Assembly (NCBI GenBank): GCA_039182735.1
Contig: JBCDCB010000009.1
Coordinates: 1 to 64,000 of the forward strand
Direction of reading: 5' to 3'
Source of the DNA: JBCDCB01 sp039182735
Lineage (GTDB): Bacteria; Planctomycetota; Phycisphaerae; Phycisphaerales; UBA1924
Length of the DNA stretch: 64,000 nucleotides
Shown here: positions 1 to 8,484 of the stretch, one piece after another
Numbering within the stretch: the stretch's first letter is position 1
How the letters are laid out: the number at the start of each line of letters is the position of its first letter
Position numbers and translations under genes: made by a program
Notes under the pieces: model-generated
Database searches by the model: none
What the model was told of the DNA's origin: nothing
What the model saw: only the letters and a program-made list of their open reading frames with translations

Positions 1-108
1 ACGAACCTGCGCCTCGGCCCGATGCCGCTGAGCGAGGCGCTCGAGCAGAAGATCGAGTTCCGCCGCTTCGATCCGACGCAAATCCGTCGCCACGAGTCGC
101 CGCTGTGA
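1..108 (+). CDS. C-terminal fragment of unidentified protein
   Basis: An open reading frame enters from the left edge in frame 1 and stops at TGA 106-108, giving the last 35 residues of a protein (ending ...RRFDPTQIRRHESPL). The tail is charged and soluble-looking, with no motif that I recognise. It is on the same strand as purM, with 34 nt between them. Because purM has its own promoter-like hexamer in that gap, the two need not be co-transcribed. The function cannot be judged from this fragment. Confidence 0.55.
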   Translation, partial: TNLRLGPMPLSEALEQKIEFRRFDPTQIRRHESPL

Positions 109-130
109 GACCGGCCCGGTCGGGGAGCGG

Positions 131-136
131 TAGACT
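131..136 (+). promoter_or_regulatory. -10-like hexamer TAGACT, leaderless start of purM
   Basis: TAGACT ends exactly 6 nt before the purM ATG, and no purine-rich ribosome binding site lies between. Transcription starting about 7 nt after a -10 box would begin at the A of the ATG, so the mRNA would be leaderless. The same spacing occurs before four other genes in this window. No convincing -35 box is visible. Confidence 0.4.
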
Positions 137-142
137 CGGGCC

Positions 143-1234
143 ATGACGGGCGGCAGCAACAAACGCGGGCTGACGTACGAGTGCGCGGGCGTCTCGATCG
201 AACGGGGCGACTCCTTCGCGTCCTCGATCGTTGCGCACATGCGGCGCACGCACGGCCCGCGTGTGATCGACAACGCCGGCGGGTTCGCCGGGCTCTTCCG
301 ACTCGATTACGACGAGTCCCTCTTCCGGCGCAACTACAAGGACCCGGTGCTCGTCGCGTGTACGGACGGCGTGGGGACCAAGCTGCTGCTCGCACGCGAC
401 CTCGACCGGTACGAGGGCGTGGGGCAGGACCTCGTCGCGATGAACGTCAACGACCTGGTCGTGCAGGGCGCCGAGCCGCTGTTGTTTCTGGACTACATCG
501 CGTGCGGCGCGGTGGAGCAGTCGGTGCTCGAGCGCGTGGTGAAGTCGATCGCCGACGCCTGCGCGGCGTGCGACTGCGCGCTGCTCGGCGGCGAGACGGC
601 GGAGATGCCCGACCTGTACGCGCCGGGCGAGATAGACCTGGCGGGGTTCTCGCTGGGCGTGGTCGAACTCAGCCGCGCGATGGACAGCGGTCGTGTGGAG
701 CCCGGCGACGTCATCATCGGGCTTGAATCCGACGGCGTGCACAGCAACGGGTTTTCTCTCGTGCGCGCCGTGCTCACCGAATCCGGCGCGGACCTCGGCT
801 CGCCCGCGAGCGAGATCGCGCCGGAACTCGAAGGCACGGTCGGCGAATACCTGCTCCGCCCGACGCGCCTCTACGCGCGCCCCGTCGTGCGCGTGCTCCG
901 CCGGTACACCGTCAAGAAGGTCGTCAGCGGGATGGCGCACATCACGGGCGGCGGCATCGAGGGCAACCTCGTGCGCGCGCTCCACGATCGTGTAGACGCC
1001 AAGATCGACACGAACGCGTGGACGTCCGATCCCGTCTTCCCGTGGCTTCAGGAGCGTGGCGGCGTCGAGACCGACGAGATGCGCCGCGTCTTCAACATGG
1101 GCATCGGCTACTGCCTGATCGTCCGCCCGTCCTTCGCGGCGTCCATCCAACGCCGGCTCAACCGCTTCGGCGAACGCGCACGCCTCATCGGCGAGGTTGT
1201 CCGGGGCGACGGTCGCGTCATCCTCAGCGGCTGA
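143..1234 (+). CDS. purM: Phosphoribosylformylglycinamidine cyclo-ligase (AIR synthetase)
   Basis: PurM closes the imidazole ring in purine biosynthesis, converting FGAM and ATP to aminoimidazole ribonucleotide in the cytoplasm. The 363-residue length is normal for the family. Visible family blocks are GVGTKLLLARD followed by GQDLVAMNVNDLVVQGAEPL (nucleotide- and substrate-binding part of the PurM N-domain, about residues 75-115), LLGGETAEMPDLY (about 150), GLESDGVHSNGFSL (about 193), the C-domain motif MAHITGGGIEGN (about 263) and RVFNMGIGYCL (about 317). The ATG is supported by the TAGACT hexamer 6 nt upstream and by the usual short N-terminus ahead of LTYECAGVSI. The next gene is convergent and ends one base after the purM stop. 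The call is secure. Confidence 0.97.
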   Translation: MTGGSNKRGLTYECAGVSIERGDSFASSIVAHMRRTHGPRVIDNAGGFAGLFRLDYDESLFRRNYKDPVLVACTDGVGTKLLLARDLDRYEGVGQDLVAMNVNDLVVQGAEPLLFLDYIACGAVEQSVLERVVKSIADACAACDCALLGGETAEMPDLYAPGEIDLAGFSLGVVELSRAMDSGRVEPGDVIIGLESDGVHSNGFSLVRAVLTESGADLGSPASEIAPELEGTVGEYLLRPTRLYARPVVRVLRRYTVKKVVSGMAHITGGGIEGNLVRALHDRVDAKIDTNAWTSDPVFPWLQERGGVETDEMRRVFNMGIGYCLIVRPSFAASIQRRLNRFGERARLIGEVVRGDGRVILSG

Positions 1235-3796
1235 TCACGGGATCGGGCCGACAATGACGTCTTCTTCCGCGGCAGCGCGCCGCTGCTGCAACGCCGACCG
1301 TCGTGCGCGCGCCGCGCGTTCGAGGTCCTCGTCCCCCGATGCCAGCGCAAGCGAGAACGCGGGATCGCCCGGGTCGTTCGCGTGCACCATGACGCGCACG
1401 AGGAGCACCCAACGCGACGCGTCTTCGCCGAGATCCTCGATAAAGCGTTCGTGCGCCTCACGCCTGAAGAAGGGGCCGCGGTGGAGCTTGGCGATCATCC
1501 ACGCGCGGGCGAACTCGTCGAGTGTGGGCAGTCGCTGCGAAAACGCGGGCCCGAAGACCCGCAGGACTTCGTCTTTGCGCGCGTCGTTGGGTCGGCTGAA
1601 GGCGTCCACGATCGCCGTGTGCGCGAGCAGGAAGGACTCGAGGAACTCGGTGTCCTGTGTCTCAAGGAGCAGGCGGATGATCTCGTCGTCCGAGGGCGGG
1701 TCGCCGAGCGACTTCGGGCGCATCACCGCGGTGCGCGCGCTCACGGCGAACGCGCCGGGCTGGAGGATGCGGTCGTCGTCGAGACGGAACCCTTGGATGA
1801 GCCGCCAGCGCAGCGTGATGCCCTTGATCGCGTAGAACTGCAGGAACGTGCCCATCCACCCGCGGGTGGGCCAGACGCGGACTTCGAGCCTTTCGTCGGG
1901 CTCGAGACGCAGGCGCTGGTGCAACTCGAGCACCTCCGGGACCATCAGGGCGGGCGCATCGCGGCCCTCGATCGTGCCGACCGGCGCGAGCACAAACCGG
2001 CTGCTGATCGGCGATTGTGGGCCCAGCGCAAGGGGCCAGCGCGAGACGTTGCGGAGGCGGACGACCACCTCCGGGCGCTCGAGCGGGTGCGGGTCGAGCA
2101 GCGTGTGCTCGACCTTCAGGTCCTGCGCGTTGTAGGGGTTCGAGATCACCCGCGCGAGCCACGGCGCGATCTCGTTGGCGTACGCGTCGAGCTCCGCGGT
2201 CGCGTCGTCGGGAACGAGCGGGCGGCCACGGATCAACTCGATCGTGGTGCGCCCGGCCGCGGCAAAGAGCGTGCGCGGATAGTCGAGCGCCAGACGCGCG
2301 TAGTGGAAGAGGGCCTGATCGAGCTGCCCGGCGCGTTCCGCGGCGATCGCCATGCCCAGCCGAGCGAGCGGATCGCTGTCGGCGAGCGGTTCGAGGAGCT
2401 GCATCGCGCGGTCGGGCTCGCCGCGGTGGGCGGCGGCGAGGCCCTCGAAGCGATCGATCGCTCGCCGATTGATGAAGGGCCCGCCCTCGGCATCGATGTA
2501 CTTCTCTCGCAGCGTCTGCATCGCCTCATCGACGCGGAGACCGGACCACAGCTTCGCGGCAAGCAGGGGGAGTTCGAGCTCGCGCACACGCCGATCGCGC
2601 TCGGCTTGTGACATATCGCGCGGCGCGCGGGCGGGATCGAGGAACGCGCGTGAGTCTTCGAGGAACAGGCGTTCGAGGATCACGAGCGAGGATTCCGCGA
2701 GCGCCGTCTCGCCCTTCACGGTGAAGAGCGCCAGGCGCATCGTTTCGAGCCGGGTCGGGAGCAGCGCGAGCGGGCGGCTGTCGCCCATGTCCACGCCGTC
2801 GTCGATGAGCTCCTGGCGGCGTTCGTCGAGCTTCATCTGGTCGGCGCGTTGCGCGGAGTTGATCAGCTGCAGCGCCTGCTGCGGGCCGAGGACGTGCCAC
2901 AGCAGCAGCGACTGGTCGAAGACCTCTTCGGGCGTGGGGTCGCGGTCTTCGAGGCGGTTGATGCGCTCGTAGAGCTGGAAGAAGCGGAAGGCGCTGCTGT
3001 ACGCGCCGCGTCGCATGAGCTCTTGGCTGAGGTTGAGGTGCGCCGCCGCGTCGAAGGGGTCGGCGAGGATGACGTTGAGCAGGATGTCCACGCGTTCGCG
3101 CGGGTCGGAGGTCCGGTCGAGCACGACGGTCGCGTAGAGCGCCGCGGCTTCTTTGTTGGTGACATCGAGCGCCGTCGCGAGCGTGAGCCGTTCGAGGAAG
3201 GCGGTGTCGTCGCCCCGCTCGCGTTCGAGCAGCGCCGCGTCGAGCGCGAGGCGGGACCGCACGGGATTCGGGAGCCCGTCGCCGGCGCTCGAGAGCACGC
3301 GGTCGTACATCTCAAGGCGGGCGTCGGCGTCCTCCAGTTTGGAGATCCGGTGCGTCAGCAGTTGCAGCTGGGCCACCTGATCGTCGGGGCGGACGCGGAG
3401 AATCTCCCGGGTGACACTGGCGGCCTCGTCGAGCTCCTCTGCCGCGAACCACGAGGCGTGACGCAGGCGCATGAGCGTTTCGTTGTCGGGTTCGAGGCGC
3501 TGGAGCATCGTGAACGCGGCGGCGACGGAGGCGAAGTCCTCGGGCAGCGGGGACGGGCCGGACCGCAGCAGACCGGTCAGCGAACGCGTCATCACGCCGA
3601 CGTAGTTCGAGCGGACGAGCTCTTCGTAGGGCGGCAGAACGCGTTCAGGTTCCGGCTCGAAGACCGGCATGGGGTCGACAGCCTGCGCCGCGGGTTCATC
3701 GACGAGATCGACCTCGGGCGCGGGGCCCGCCTGCGCGAGCACCGGGGCCGCGACGAGCAGGAGGGCGAGCGGAGCGGAGCGGAGAGAGGATCTCAA
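1235..3796 (-). CDS. Secreted TPR-like repeat protein, function unknown
   Basis: An 853-residue protein beginning at a TTG codon that overlaps the stop of the upstream membrane-protein gene (TTGA). The translation from this TTG starts directly with a signal peptide (RSSLRSAPLALLLVAAPVLAQA), which decides the start; the same frame stays open further upstream, but that stretch is noise over another gene. Mature residues 30-450 read as helical repeats with TPR-like spacing (for example FTMLQRLEPDNETLMRLRHA, LRVRPDDQVAQLQLL and AIAAERAGQLDQALFHYARL). The last third is less regular and includes a beta-rich stretch. It is probably exported to the periplasm or cell surface and may mediate protein contacts. 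Translational coupling to the 118-residue membrane protein suggests joint function. No specific role can be assigned. Confidence 0.7.
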   Translation of the reverse strand: MRSSLRSAPLALLLVAAPVLAQAGPAPEVDLVDEPAAQAVDPMPVFEPEPERVLPPYEELVRSNYVGVMTRSLTGLLRSGPSPLPEDFASVAAAFTMLQRLEPDNETLMRLRHASWFAAEELDEAASVTREILRVRPDDQVAQLQLLTHRISKLEDADARLEMYDRVLSSAGDGLPNPVRSRLALDAALLERERGDDTAFLERLTLATALDVTNKEAAALYATVVLDRTSDPRERVDILLNVILADPFDAAAHLNLSQELMRRGAYSSAFRFFQLYERINRLEDRDPTPEEVFDQSLLLWHVLGPQQALQLINSAQRADQMKLDERRQELIDDGVDMGDSRPLALLPTRLETMRLALFTVKGETALAESSLVILERLFLEDSRAFLDPARAPRDMSQAERDRRVRELELPLLAAKLWSGLRVDEAMQTLREKYIDAEGGPFINRRAIDRFEGLAAAHRGEPDRAMQLLEPLADSDPLARLGMAIAAERAGQLDQALFHYARLALDYPRTLFAAAGRTTIELIRGRPLVPDDATAELDAYANEIAPWLARVISNPYNAQDLKVEHTLLDPHPLERPEVVVRLRNVSRWPLALGPQSPISSRFVLAPVGTIEGRDAPALMVPEVLELHQRLRLEPDERLEVRVWPTRGWMGTFLQFYAIKGITLRWRLIQGFRLDDDRILQPGAFAVSARTAVMRPKSLGDPPSDDEIIRLLLETQDTEFLESFLLAHTAIVDAFSRPNDARKDEVLRVFGPAFSQRLPTLDEFARAWMIAKLHRGPFFRREAHERFIEDLGEDASRWVLLVRVMVHANDPGDPAFSLALASGDEDLERAARARRSALQQRRAAAEEDVIVGPIP

Positions 3797-4149
3797 GTCG
3801 TTCCCCCGAACCAGAGCAGCGAGAACCCGACCAGACACGCAATCGCCCCGAGCGCGAGCAGGGCCTCGATCAGGTAGATCGGCGTCGGATGGGCGAGCGA
3901 GAAGACCCGATCCGCGGAGACCATCATGAAAATAACCGTCCCCGCGGCGACGCTGGCGCCGCCCAGCCAGCGGAGCGAGGCGGCATCGTTCGGGGTGCCC
4001 GGCGGGTTGCCCAGCAGGTAGAACCCGCCGATGACCAGGCTCGCGCCCCAGACGAGTCCGAGAAGAACACGTCCCACCAGGATGATCGGGTAGATGGATC
4101 GCATGCGGAGATCGGACGCAACGCGTCCCGAACGGGGATCGTATGACAC
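3793..4149 (-). CDS. Small membrane protein, three predicted TM helices
   Basis: A 118-residue hydrophobic protein from a GTG at 4149; an internal ATG at 4104 (MRSIYPIILVG...) would give 103 residues and may be the true start, since the first 15 residues are polar and unremarkable. Three membrane segments are evident: IILVGRVLLGLVWGASLVIGG, GGASVAAGTVIFMMVSA and IEALLALGAIACLVGFSLLW. The stop codon overlaps the TTG start of the TPR-like secreted protein, so the two are probably one operon with coupled translation. I do not recognise a family. The gene is divergent from the exported protein that starts at 4264, and the 114 nt between them must hold both promoters. Confidence 0.65.
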   Translation of the reverse strand: MSYDPRSGRVASDLRMRSIYPIILVGRVLLGLVWGASLVIGGFYLLGNPPGTPNDAASLRWLGGASVAAGTVIFMMVSADRVFSLAHPTPIYLIEALLALGAIACLVGFSLLWFGGTT

Positions 4150-4263
4150 GCCGCGACCGAGGCCAACCGGCGAGGGGTGCGGCGGTCGCGGGATGTTTGA
4201 CGACGCCGACCGGGCCCCGATAGCCTTCCCGACCTTCCTCTCGTAGCAGCGGGCGTGCCCACC

Positions 4264-5328
4264 ATGAAGAACACAACGACGTCAATCCGGCTCGGGTTCG
4301 CAGCGATCGCGTGCTGCGCGCTCCACTTCCTGGGCGCGGCGACGTCCGCGCAGGTCGGCGCGGGCGCCACCGAGCTGGCCGAGTCCTTCACCGACGCGTT
4401 GATCGCGGAGGACGCCGAGGCGTTGTCGCGGACGCGCGCAAGACTCGCCGAGCGGCTGGAAGACGGCGCCACGGTGCAGGAGCGGATCGAGATTTCGCAG
4501 ATCATCATCCCGGGCGTGCGATCGGCCCTGCGGGGCGACAACGTCCACGCCTCGGCGGTGGCGCTCTCGATGGCCGGTCGCGTCGCGACGCGCCAGACGG
4601 CGCAAGTCCTCGAGACCGGGCTGGAAGATGATTCCCCCGCCGTCCGCATCGCCGCGGCGCACGGGTATCAGGTGCTCATGCGTGTCGTGACGAGCGGCTC
4701 GCTCGCGCTGAGCGAGCGCGACATCGACGGCGTGCTGCGCACGCTCGAAGATGCGCTGGCGTCGGCCGTCGATGGGCGCGAAGCGCAGGCCTTGGCGATG
4801 GCGCTCGGTGCCGCGGGGCGGAACGACGAGGTCCCGGGATTCGACCTGCGTGCCGGAACGGCTCTAGCGCGTAGCGCAGCCAAGGCTGTCGCCATGGCGC
4901 GGGCGGCGGGCTCGAGCGACGGGGATTGGGACGCGTTCTGTGCGTTGGTCGCCGGGCGTCTGCAGTCGTCGGTGCTCGACGCGGCTCTGGTGAGCGGCGG
5001 CCAAGACCGCGACCTGCTGATCGAGGCCGGTCGAGCGTGCGGGCAGATCTTGGCGCACGCGCGGGATCGGGTCCGAGCGGGCGAACTCGACGACACGCCG
5101 ATGCGCATGCTCGCGCTGGCGAGCAAGACCAGCGAGACGGTGCTCGGGCTGACGTCGAGCAGGCTGGGTATCGCCGGCGCGCCGGGCGAGGAAGACCTGC
5201 AGTCGCTGCTCATCGACGGGGACGAATCGGCCTACTTCGAGGTGATCGACGCGTGGATCGGCGAGGGCGGCGCCCTGACGCGCGGAGCCTTCGGGTTCGA
5301 CCACGCCGACTTCGCGCCGGCGGGCTGA
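4264..5328 (+). CDS. Exported helical protein, function unknown
   Basis: A 354-residue protein with a signal peptide (about residues 1-28: basic start, hydrophobic core LGFAAIACCALHFLGAATSAQ). An upstream in-frame GTG at 4255 is possible but gives no better start. The mature chain is Ala-rich and helical, with HEAT-like pieces (ASAVALSMAGRVATRQTAQV, SPAVRIAAAHGYQVLMR). There is no catalytic motif and no TM segment after the signal. It is probably periplasmic. It is followed 28 nt later by a peptide-transporter binding protein that has its own promoter-like hexamer. I do not recognise the family. Confidence 0.65.
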   Translation: MKNTTTSIRLGFAAIACCALHFLGAATSAQVGAGATELAESFTDALIAEDAEALSRTRARLAERLEDGATVQERIEISQIIIPGVRSALRGDNVHASAVALSMAGRVATRQTAQVLETGLEDDSPAVRIAAAHGYQVLMRVVTSGSLALSERDIDGVLRTLEDALASAVDGREAQALAMALGAAGRNDEVPGFDLRAGTALARSAAKAVAMARAAGSSDGDWDAFCALVAGRLQSSVLDAALVSGGQDRDLLIEAGRACGQILAHARDRVRAGELDDTPMRMLALASKTSETVLGLTSSRLGIAGAPGEEDLQSLLIDGDESAYFEVIDAWIGEGGALTRGAFGFDHADFAPAG

Positions 5329-5344
5329 CCGGCGAGCCGCCGCG

Positions 5345-5350
5345 TACCCT
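5345..5350 (+). promoter_or_regulatory. -10-like hexamer TACCCT, leaderless start
   Basis: TACCCT ends 6 nt before the ATG of the peptide-binding protein at 5357, with only pyrimidine-rich sequence (CTCCGC) between, so no Shine-Dalgarno site is available. The geometry is the same as at purM, ymdB, ftsK and the epimerase at 31962. Confidence 0.35.
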
Positions 5351-5356
5351 CTCCGC

Positions 5357-7189
5357 ATGCAACGCGTGCTGATCGTTTTCGGGCTTCTGATCGCGCTCCT
5401 CGGCGGGGTGATCTGGACGGACCGTCCGCTTCCCCCGGCCGACCTGACGCTCATCATCCGCCTCGACTACAACACGCTCGATCCGCAGCGGATGTCGTAC
5501 AACCACGACATCCGCCTCGCGTACGCGATCTATGAGCCCCTGGTGCGCTGGGACAACCTTGATCCGGACTTCACGATCGTGCCCGCAGCGGCCGAGCGGT
5601 GGGAGGTCTCGGACGACTACCGCACGTACACGTTCCACATCCGCGAGAACGCGACGTGGTCGAACGGCGAGCCGCTGACGGCGCACGACTACGCGTACGC
5701 GTGGCAGCGCGCGGTGATGCCTGATACGGCGGCGGATTACGCCACGCTCTTCTTTCACATCGAGGGCGCGGAAGACTTTTTCGAATGGCGCACGGCGCAG
5801 CTCGAAGCGTACGGCGATCTGCCCGCGAGCGAACGCACGCGCGAGGCGGCGATCGCGCTCCGCGAGGAGGCGAACGCGCACTTCGACGCGACGGTGGGGC
5901 TCGAGGCGGTGAGCGACAAGGTGCTGCGTGTGACGCTGGAGCGCCCCACGCCGTTCTTTCTCGACCTGACGTGCTTCGCGATCTATTCGCCGGTGCACCG
6001 CGACACGGTGGAGCGGTTCGTGAGCGTGAACGCGGCGACGGGCGCGCTGCAGCAGGATCACGGGTGGACGAAGCCGCCCAACGTCGTGACGAACGGGCCG
6101 TACCGGGTGGAGCGCTGGCGGTTCAAGCGTGAGATGCGTTTGAGCGCGAACCCGCACTACTGGAGCGAAGAGTTCCCGCGCGAGGAGACGGTTTCGATTC
6201 TGCCGATCGTCGATCAGAACACGGGGGTGCTGGCGTTCGAAACTGGGCTCTCGCAGTGGCACACCGACGTGACGGTGGACTACATCGCGGACATGATCGA
6301 GAAGAAGCAGCGCGGCGAGTACCCGGCGATCCAGCCGATGCAGGCCTTCGGGACCTACTTCTGGTCCTTCAACTGCCGCGAGCGCTTCAACGACGGCAGG
6401 CCCAATCCGTTCCACGACGCGCGGGTGCGCCGGGCGTTCGCGATGTCGGTGGACAAGGACTCGATCGCGACGAACATCAAGCGTTCCGGCGAGGAGCCCG
6501 CGGATGTGTTCATCCCGCCGGGTTCCATCGCGGGGTTCGAGTCTCCACGCGGGCTGTCGTTCGATCCCGAACGCGCCCGCGCGGAACTTGAGGCCGCCGG
6601 GTGGATCGATCGCAACGGCGACGGCGTGCCAGAGAACGCGGCGGGCGAGCCCTTCCCCGTCATCGAACTGCTCGGCTCCACCGGCTCGTACCACGACGAC
6701 GTCGGGCTCGCGCTCGGGCGCAAGTGGGAAGAGACCCTCGGCGTGCGCACGAAGGTCGTGATGAAAGAAACGAAGGTCTATCGTCAGGACCTCAAGAAGA
6801 AGGACTTCATGATGGCCCGTGGCGGGTGGTTCGGCGACTTCGGCGACCCCGTCACGTTCCTCGATCTCCACAAAACGGGCGACGGCAACAACGACCGCGG
6901 CTACAGCGACCCCGCCTTCGACGAGATGCTCGAACGCGCCCAACGCGAGACCGACCCCGCCAAACGCATGGAGATCCTCGCGGAGGCCGAGCGCTACACG
7001 ATGGAAGAGACGCTGCCCATCCTCCCCATCTGGCACTACAACTGGTTCTACATGTACCACCCGCCGACGAATGACAACGGCACGCCGAACCCGGGCGGGC
7101 TGCGCTACATGAGTTCCCACCAGCGGCTGGTGCAGTACATCTGGCAGGTCGAAGTGGTACGCGAGGATGAGAACGGGGGCGCTTCGTGA
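5357..7189 (+). CDS. Peptide ABC transporter substrate-binding protein (OppA/DppA type)
   Basis: A 610-residue family-5 solute-binding protein that captures oligopeptides or similar solutes in the periplasm for an ABC importer. An N-terminal hydrophobic anchor (LIVFGLLIALLGGVIW) without a lipobox cysteine suggests membrane tethering. Family landmarks include TLDPQRMSYNHDIRLAYAIY, YEPLVRWDNLDPDF, AAERWEVSDDYRTYTFHIRE, NGEPLTAHDYAYAWQR, and later NPFHDARVRRAFAMSVDK and WFGDFGDPVTFLDL. The length is somewhat above the roughly 540 residues usual for OppA. It overlaps the next gene, a permease, by GTGA. The second permease and the ATPases expected in an opp/dpp operon are not adjacent, so they must be encoded elsewhere. 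Confidence 0.9.
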   Translation: MQRVLIVFGLLIALLGGVIWTDRPLPPADLTLIIRLDYNTLDPQRMSYNHDIRLAYAIYEPLVRWDNLDPDFTIVPAAAERWEVSDDYRTYTFHIRENATWSNGEPLTAHDYAYAWQRAVMPDTAADYATLFFHIEGAEDFFEWRTAQLEAYGDLPASERTREAAIALREEANAHFDATVGLEAVSDKVLRVTLERPTPFFLDLTCFAIYSPVHRDTVERFVSVNAATGALQQDHGWTKPPNVVTNGPYRVERWRFKREMRLSANPHYWSEEFPREETVSILPIVDQNTGVLAFETGLSQWHTDVTVDYIADMIEKKQRGEYPAIQPMQAFGTYFWSFNCRERFNDGRPNPFHDARVRRAFAMSVDKDSIATNIKRSGEEPADVFIPPGSIAGFESPRGLSFDPERARAELEAAGWIDRNGDGVPENAAGEPFPVIELLGSTGSYHDDVGLALGRKWEETLGVRTKVVMKETKVYRQDLKKKDFMMARGGWFGDFGDPVTFLDLHKTGDGNNDRGYSDPAFDEMLERAQRETDPAKRMEILAEAERYTMEETLPILPIWHYNWFYMYHPPTNDNGTPNPGGLRYMSSHQRLVQYIWQVEVVREDENGGAS

Positions 7190-8157
7190 TCGGGCTGATC
7201 GTTCGCCGACTCGTGCAGCTCCCGATGATTTTGCTGGTGATCTACACGATCACGTTTGTGCTCGCGTGGTCGCTGCCGGGCAGCGCGGTGATCAACGACG
7301 AGGGCCGCCAGCCGCCCGCGGCGGTGCTCGAGGCGATGGAGAAGCAGTACAACCTCGACAACCCGGTGCTCTTCTACTGGGAATATCTGTACGGGGTGAC
7401 GGGGCTCAAGTGGGCGGCGGGCGCGATCACCAACGATCCCGATGCGCCGAGCGTGGTCTTCGACTTCGGCCCTTCGTTCCGCTTCGAGGATTGGACGGTG
7501 AACGAGCTGATCGGCTCGTCGCTGCCGGTCTCGGTGGCGCTGGGGCTGAGCGCGATCCTGATCGCGCTGTCGATCGGGCTCTTTGCAGGTGTGGTGGGCG
7601 CGGTGAAGCCCAACTCGCTGGTTGACCTGGCGACGCTGGCGGTAGCGCTGGTGGGCATCTCGCTGCCGAGCTTTGTGGTGGGGACGGTGCTGCTGATCCT
7701 CTTCCCGGTGTGGATGGGCGTGGGCCAGGTGGGCTCGTGGGGCAGACCGCAGGACATGGTGCTTCCGGCGTTGACGCTGAGCCTGCCCTTCGCGGCGTAC
7801 ATCGCGCGCCTCACGCGCATCGGGATGATCGAGGCGCTGCAGTCCGACTACGTGCGCACGGCCCGCGCCAAGGGCGTCTCGATGGGCACCGTTGTCTGGA
7901 AGCACGCGCTCAAAAACGCCTTTCTGCCGGTGCTGAGCTACCTGGGCCCCGCGGCGGCGTTCGCGATGACGGGATCGTTCGTCGTCGAGACGGTCTTCCG
8001 CGTGCCCGGGATCGGGCAGCACTTCGTGGACGCCGTGCGCAACAAAGACCTGTTCGTCATCATGGGCGTGACCCTGATCTTCGCGGGCATGCTCGTGATC
8101 TTCAATCTGATCGTGGACGTGATGTACCGCTGGGTGGACCCGCGTATCGAGCAGTAG
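7186..8157 (+). CDS. Peptide ABC transporter permease (OppB/DppB type)
   Basis: A 323-residue inner-membrane permease starting at a GTG that overlaps the stop of the binding-protein gene. The N-terminus IVRRLVQLPMILLVIYTITF is typical of OppB. Six hydrophobic segments follow. The cytoplasmic EAA loop that contacts the ATPase is clear near residues 215-245 (ALQSDYVRTARAKGVSMGTV followed by WKHALKNAFLPVL), as is the C-terminal VVETVFRVPGIGQHF. It would form the channel with an OppC partner, but the next gene is the convergent slyX-like gene 15 nt away, so the transporter locus is split. Confidence 0.92.
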   Translation: MIGLIVRRLVQLPMILLVIYTITFVLAWSLPGSAVINDEGRQPPAAVLEAMEKQYNLDNPVLFYWEYLYGVTGLKWAAGAITNDPDAPSVVFDFGPSFRFEDWTVNELIGSSLPVSVALGLSAILIALSIGLFAGVVGAVKPNSLVDLATLAVALVGISLPSFVVGTVLLILFPVWMGVGQVGSWGRPQDMVLPALTLSLPFAAYIARLTRIGMIEALQSDYVRTARAKGVSMGTVVWKHALKNAFLPVLSYLGPAAAFAMTGSFVVETVFRVPGIGQHFVDAVRNKDLFVIMGVTLIFAGMLVIFNLIVDVMYRWVDPRIEQ

Positions 8158-8172
8158 CGAGCGGCTCGCCGG

Positions 8173-8436
8173 TCACTCGCCGGGCTTGCGGGCGCTGTGC
8201 GGCGGCAGGTGATCGAGCAGGTCGGCGTTCGGGCGATCCTCATCCTCCTCGCCTTCGCTCGCGGCGGACTCGATCTGCAGCAGCCGGTCCTCCAGGCGCG
8301 CCATCCGCTTGTGCAGCGCCTCCATCCGGTCGAAGACCACTCGCACCTGCTCGGCGATCTGGTCGCTCGTGTGCTCGGCGAAGGCCTGCGCTTCTTCGAC
8401 CTTCTCGATGCGCTCGTCGAACTTCTCGTCGCTCAT
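8173..8436 (-). CDS. slyX: SlyX-like small coiled-coil protein
   Basis: An 87-residue highly charged protein predicted to be almost entirely coiled coil. The pattern of the SlyX family is visible: an N-terminal heptad region (ERIEKVEEAQAFAEHTSDQI), a second helical stretch MEALHKRMARLEDRLLQI, and a Pro-rich tail containing HLPPHS that matches the family's terminal PPHY-like motif. The start was chosen because SlyX proteins begin at this point and GGAG lies about 8 nt upstream; the open frame extends further but over the PagL-like gene. The molecular role of SlyX is unknown. It is divergent from the outer-membrane protein gene at 8485. Confidence 0.7.
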   Translation of the reverse strand: MSDEKFDERIEKVEEAQAFAEHTSDQIAEQVRVVFDRMEALHKRMARLEDRLLQIESAASEGEEDEDRPNADLLDHLPPHSARKPGE

Positions 8437-8484
8437 CGCGTCTCCGGCGTTGCGTGCGCGCCCGTGATGCACGAGCATTCGCCC

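Noticed and set aside
3797..4285. N-terminal extension of the TPR-like protein beyond the TTG at 3796
   Set aside because: The extension overlaps the real 118-residue membrane protein in another frame, and the signal peptide begins exactly at the TTG.
8197..8484. Upstream extension of the PagL-like protein
   Set aside because: It runs over the slyX-like gene on the other strand; a clear signal peptide begins at 8485.
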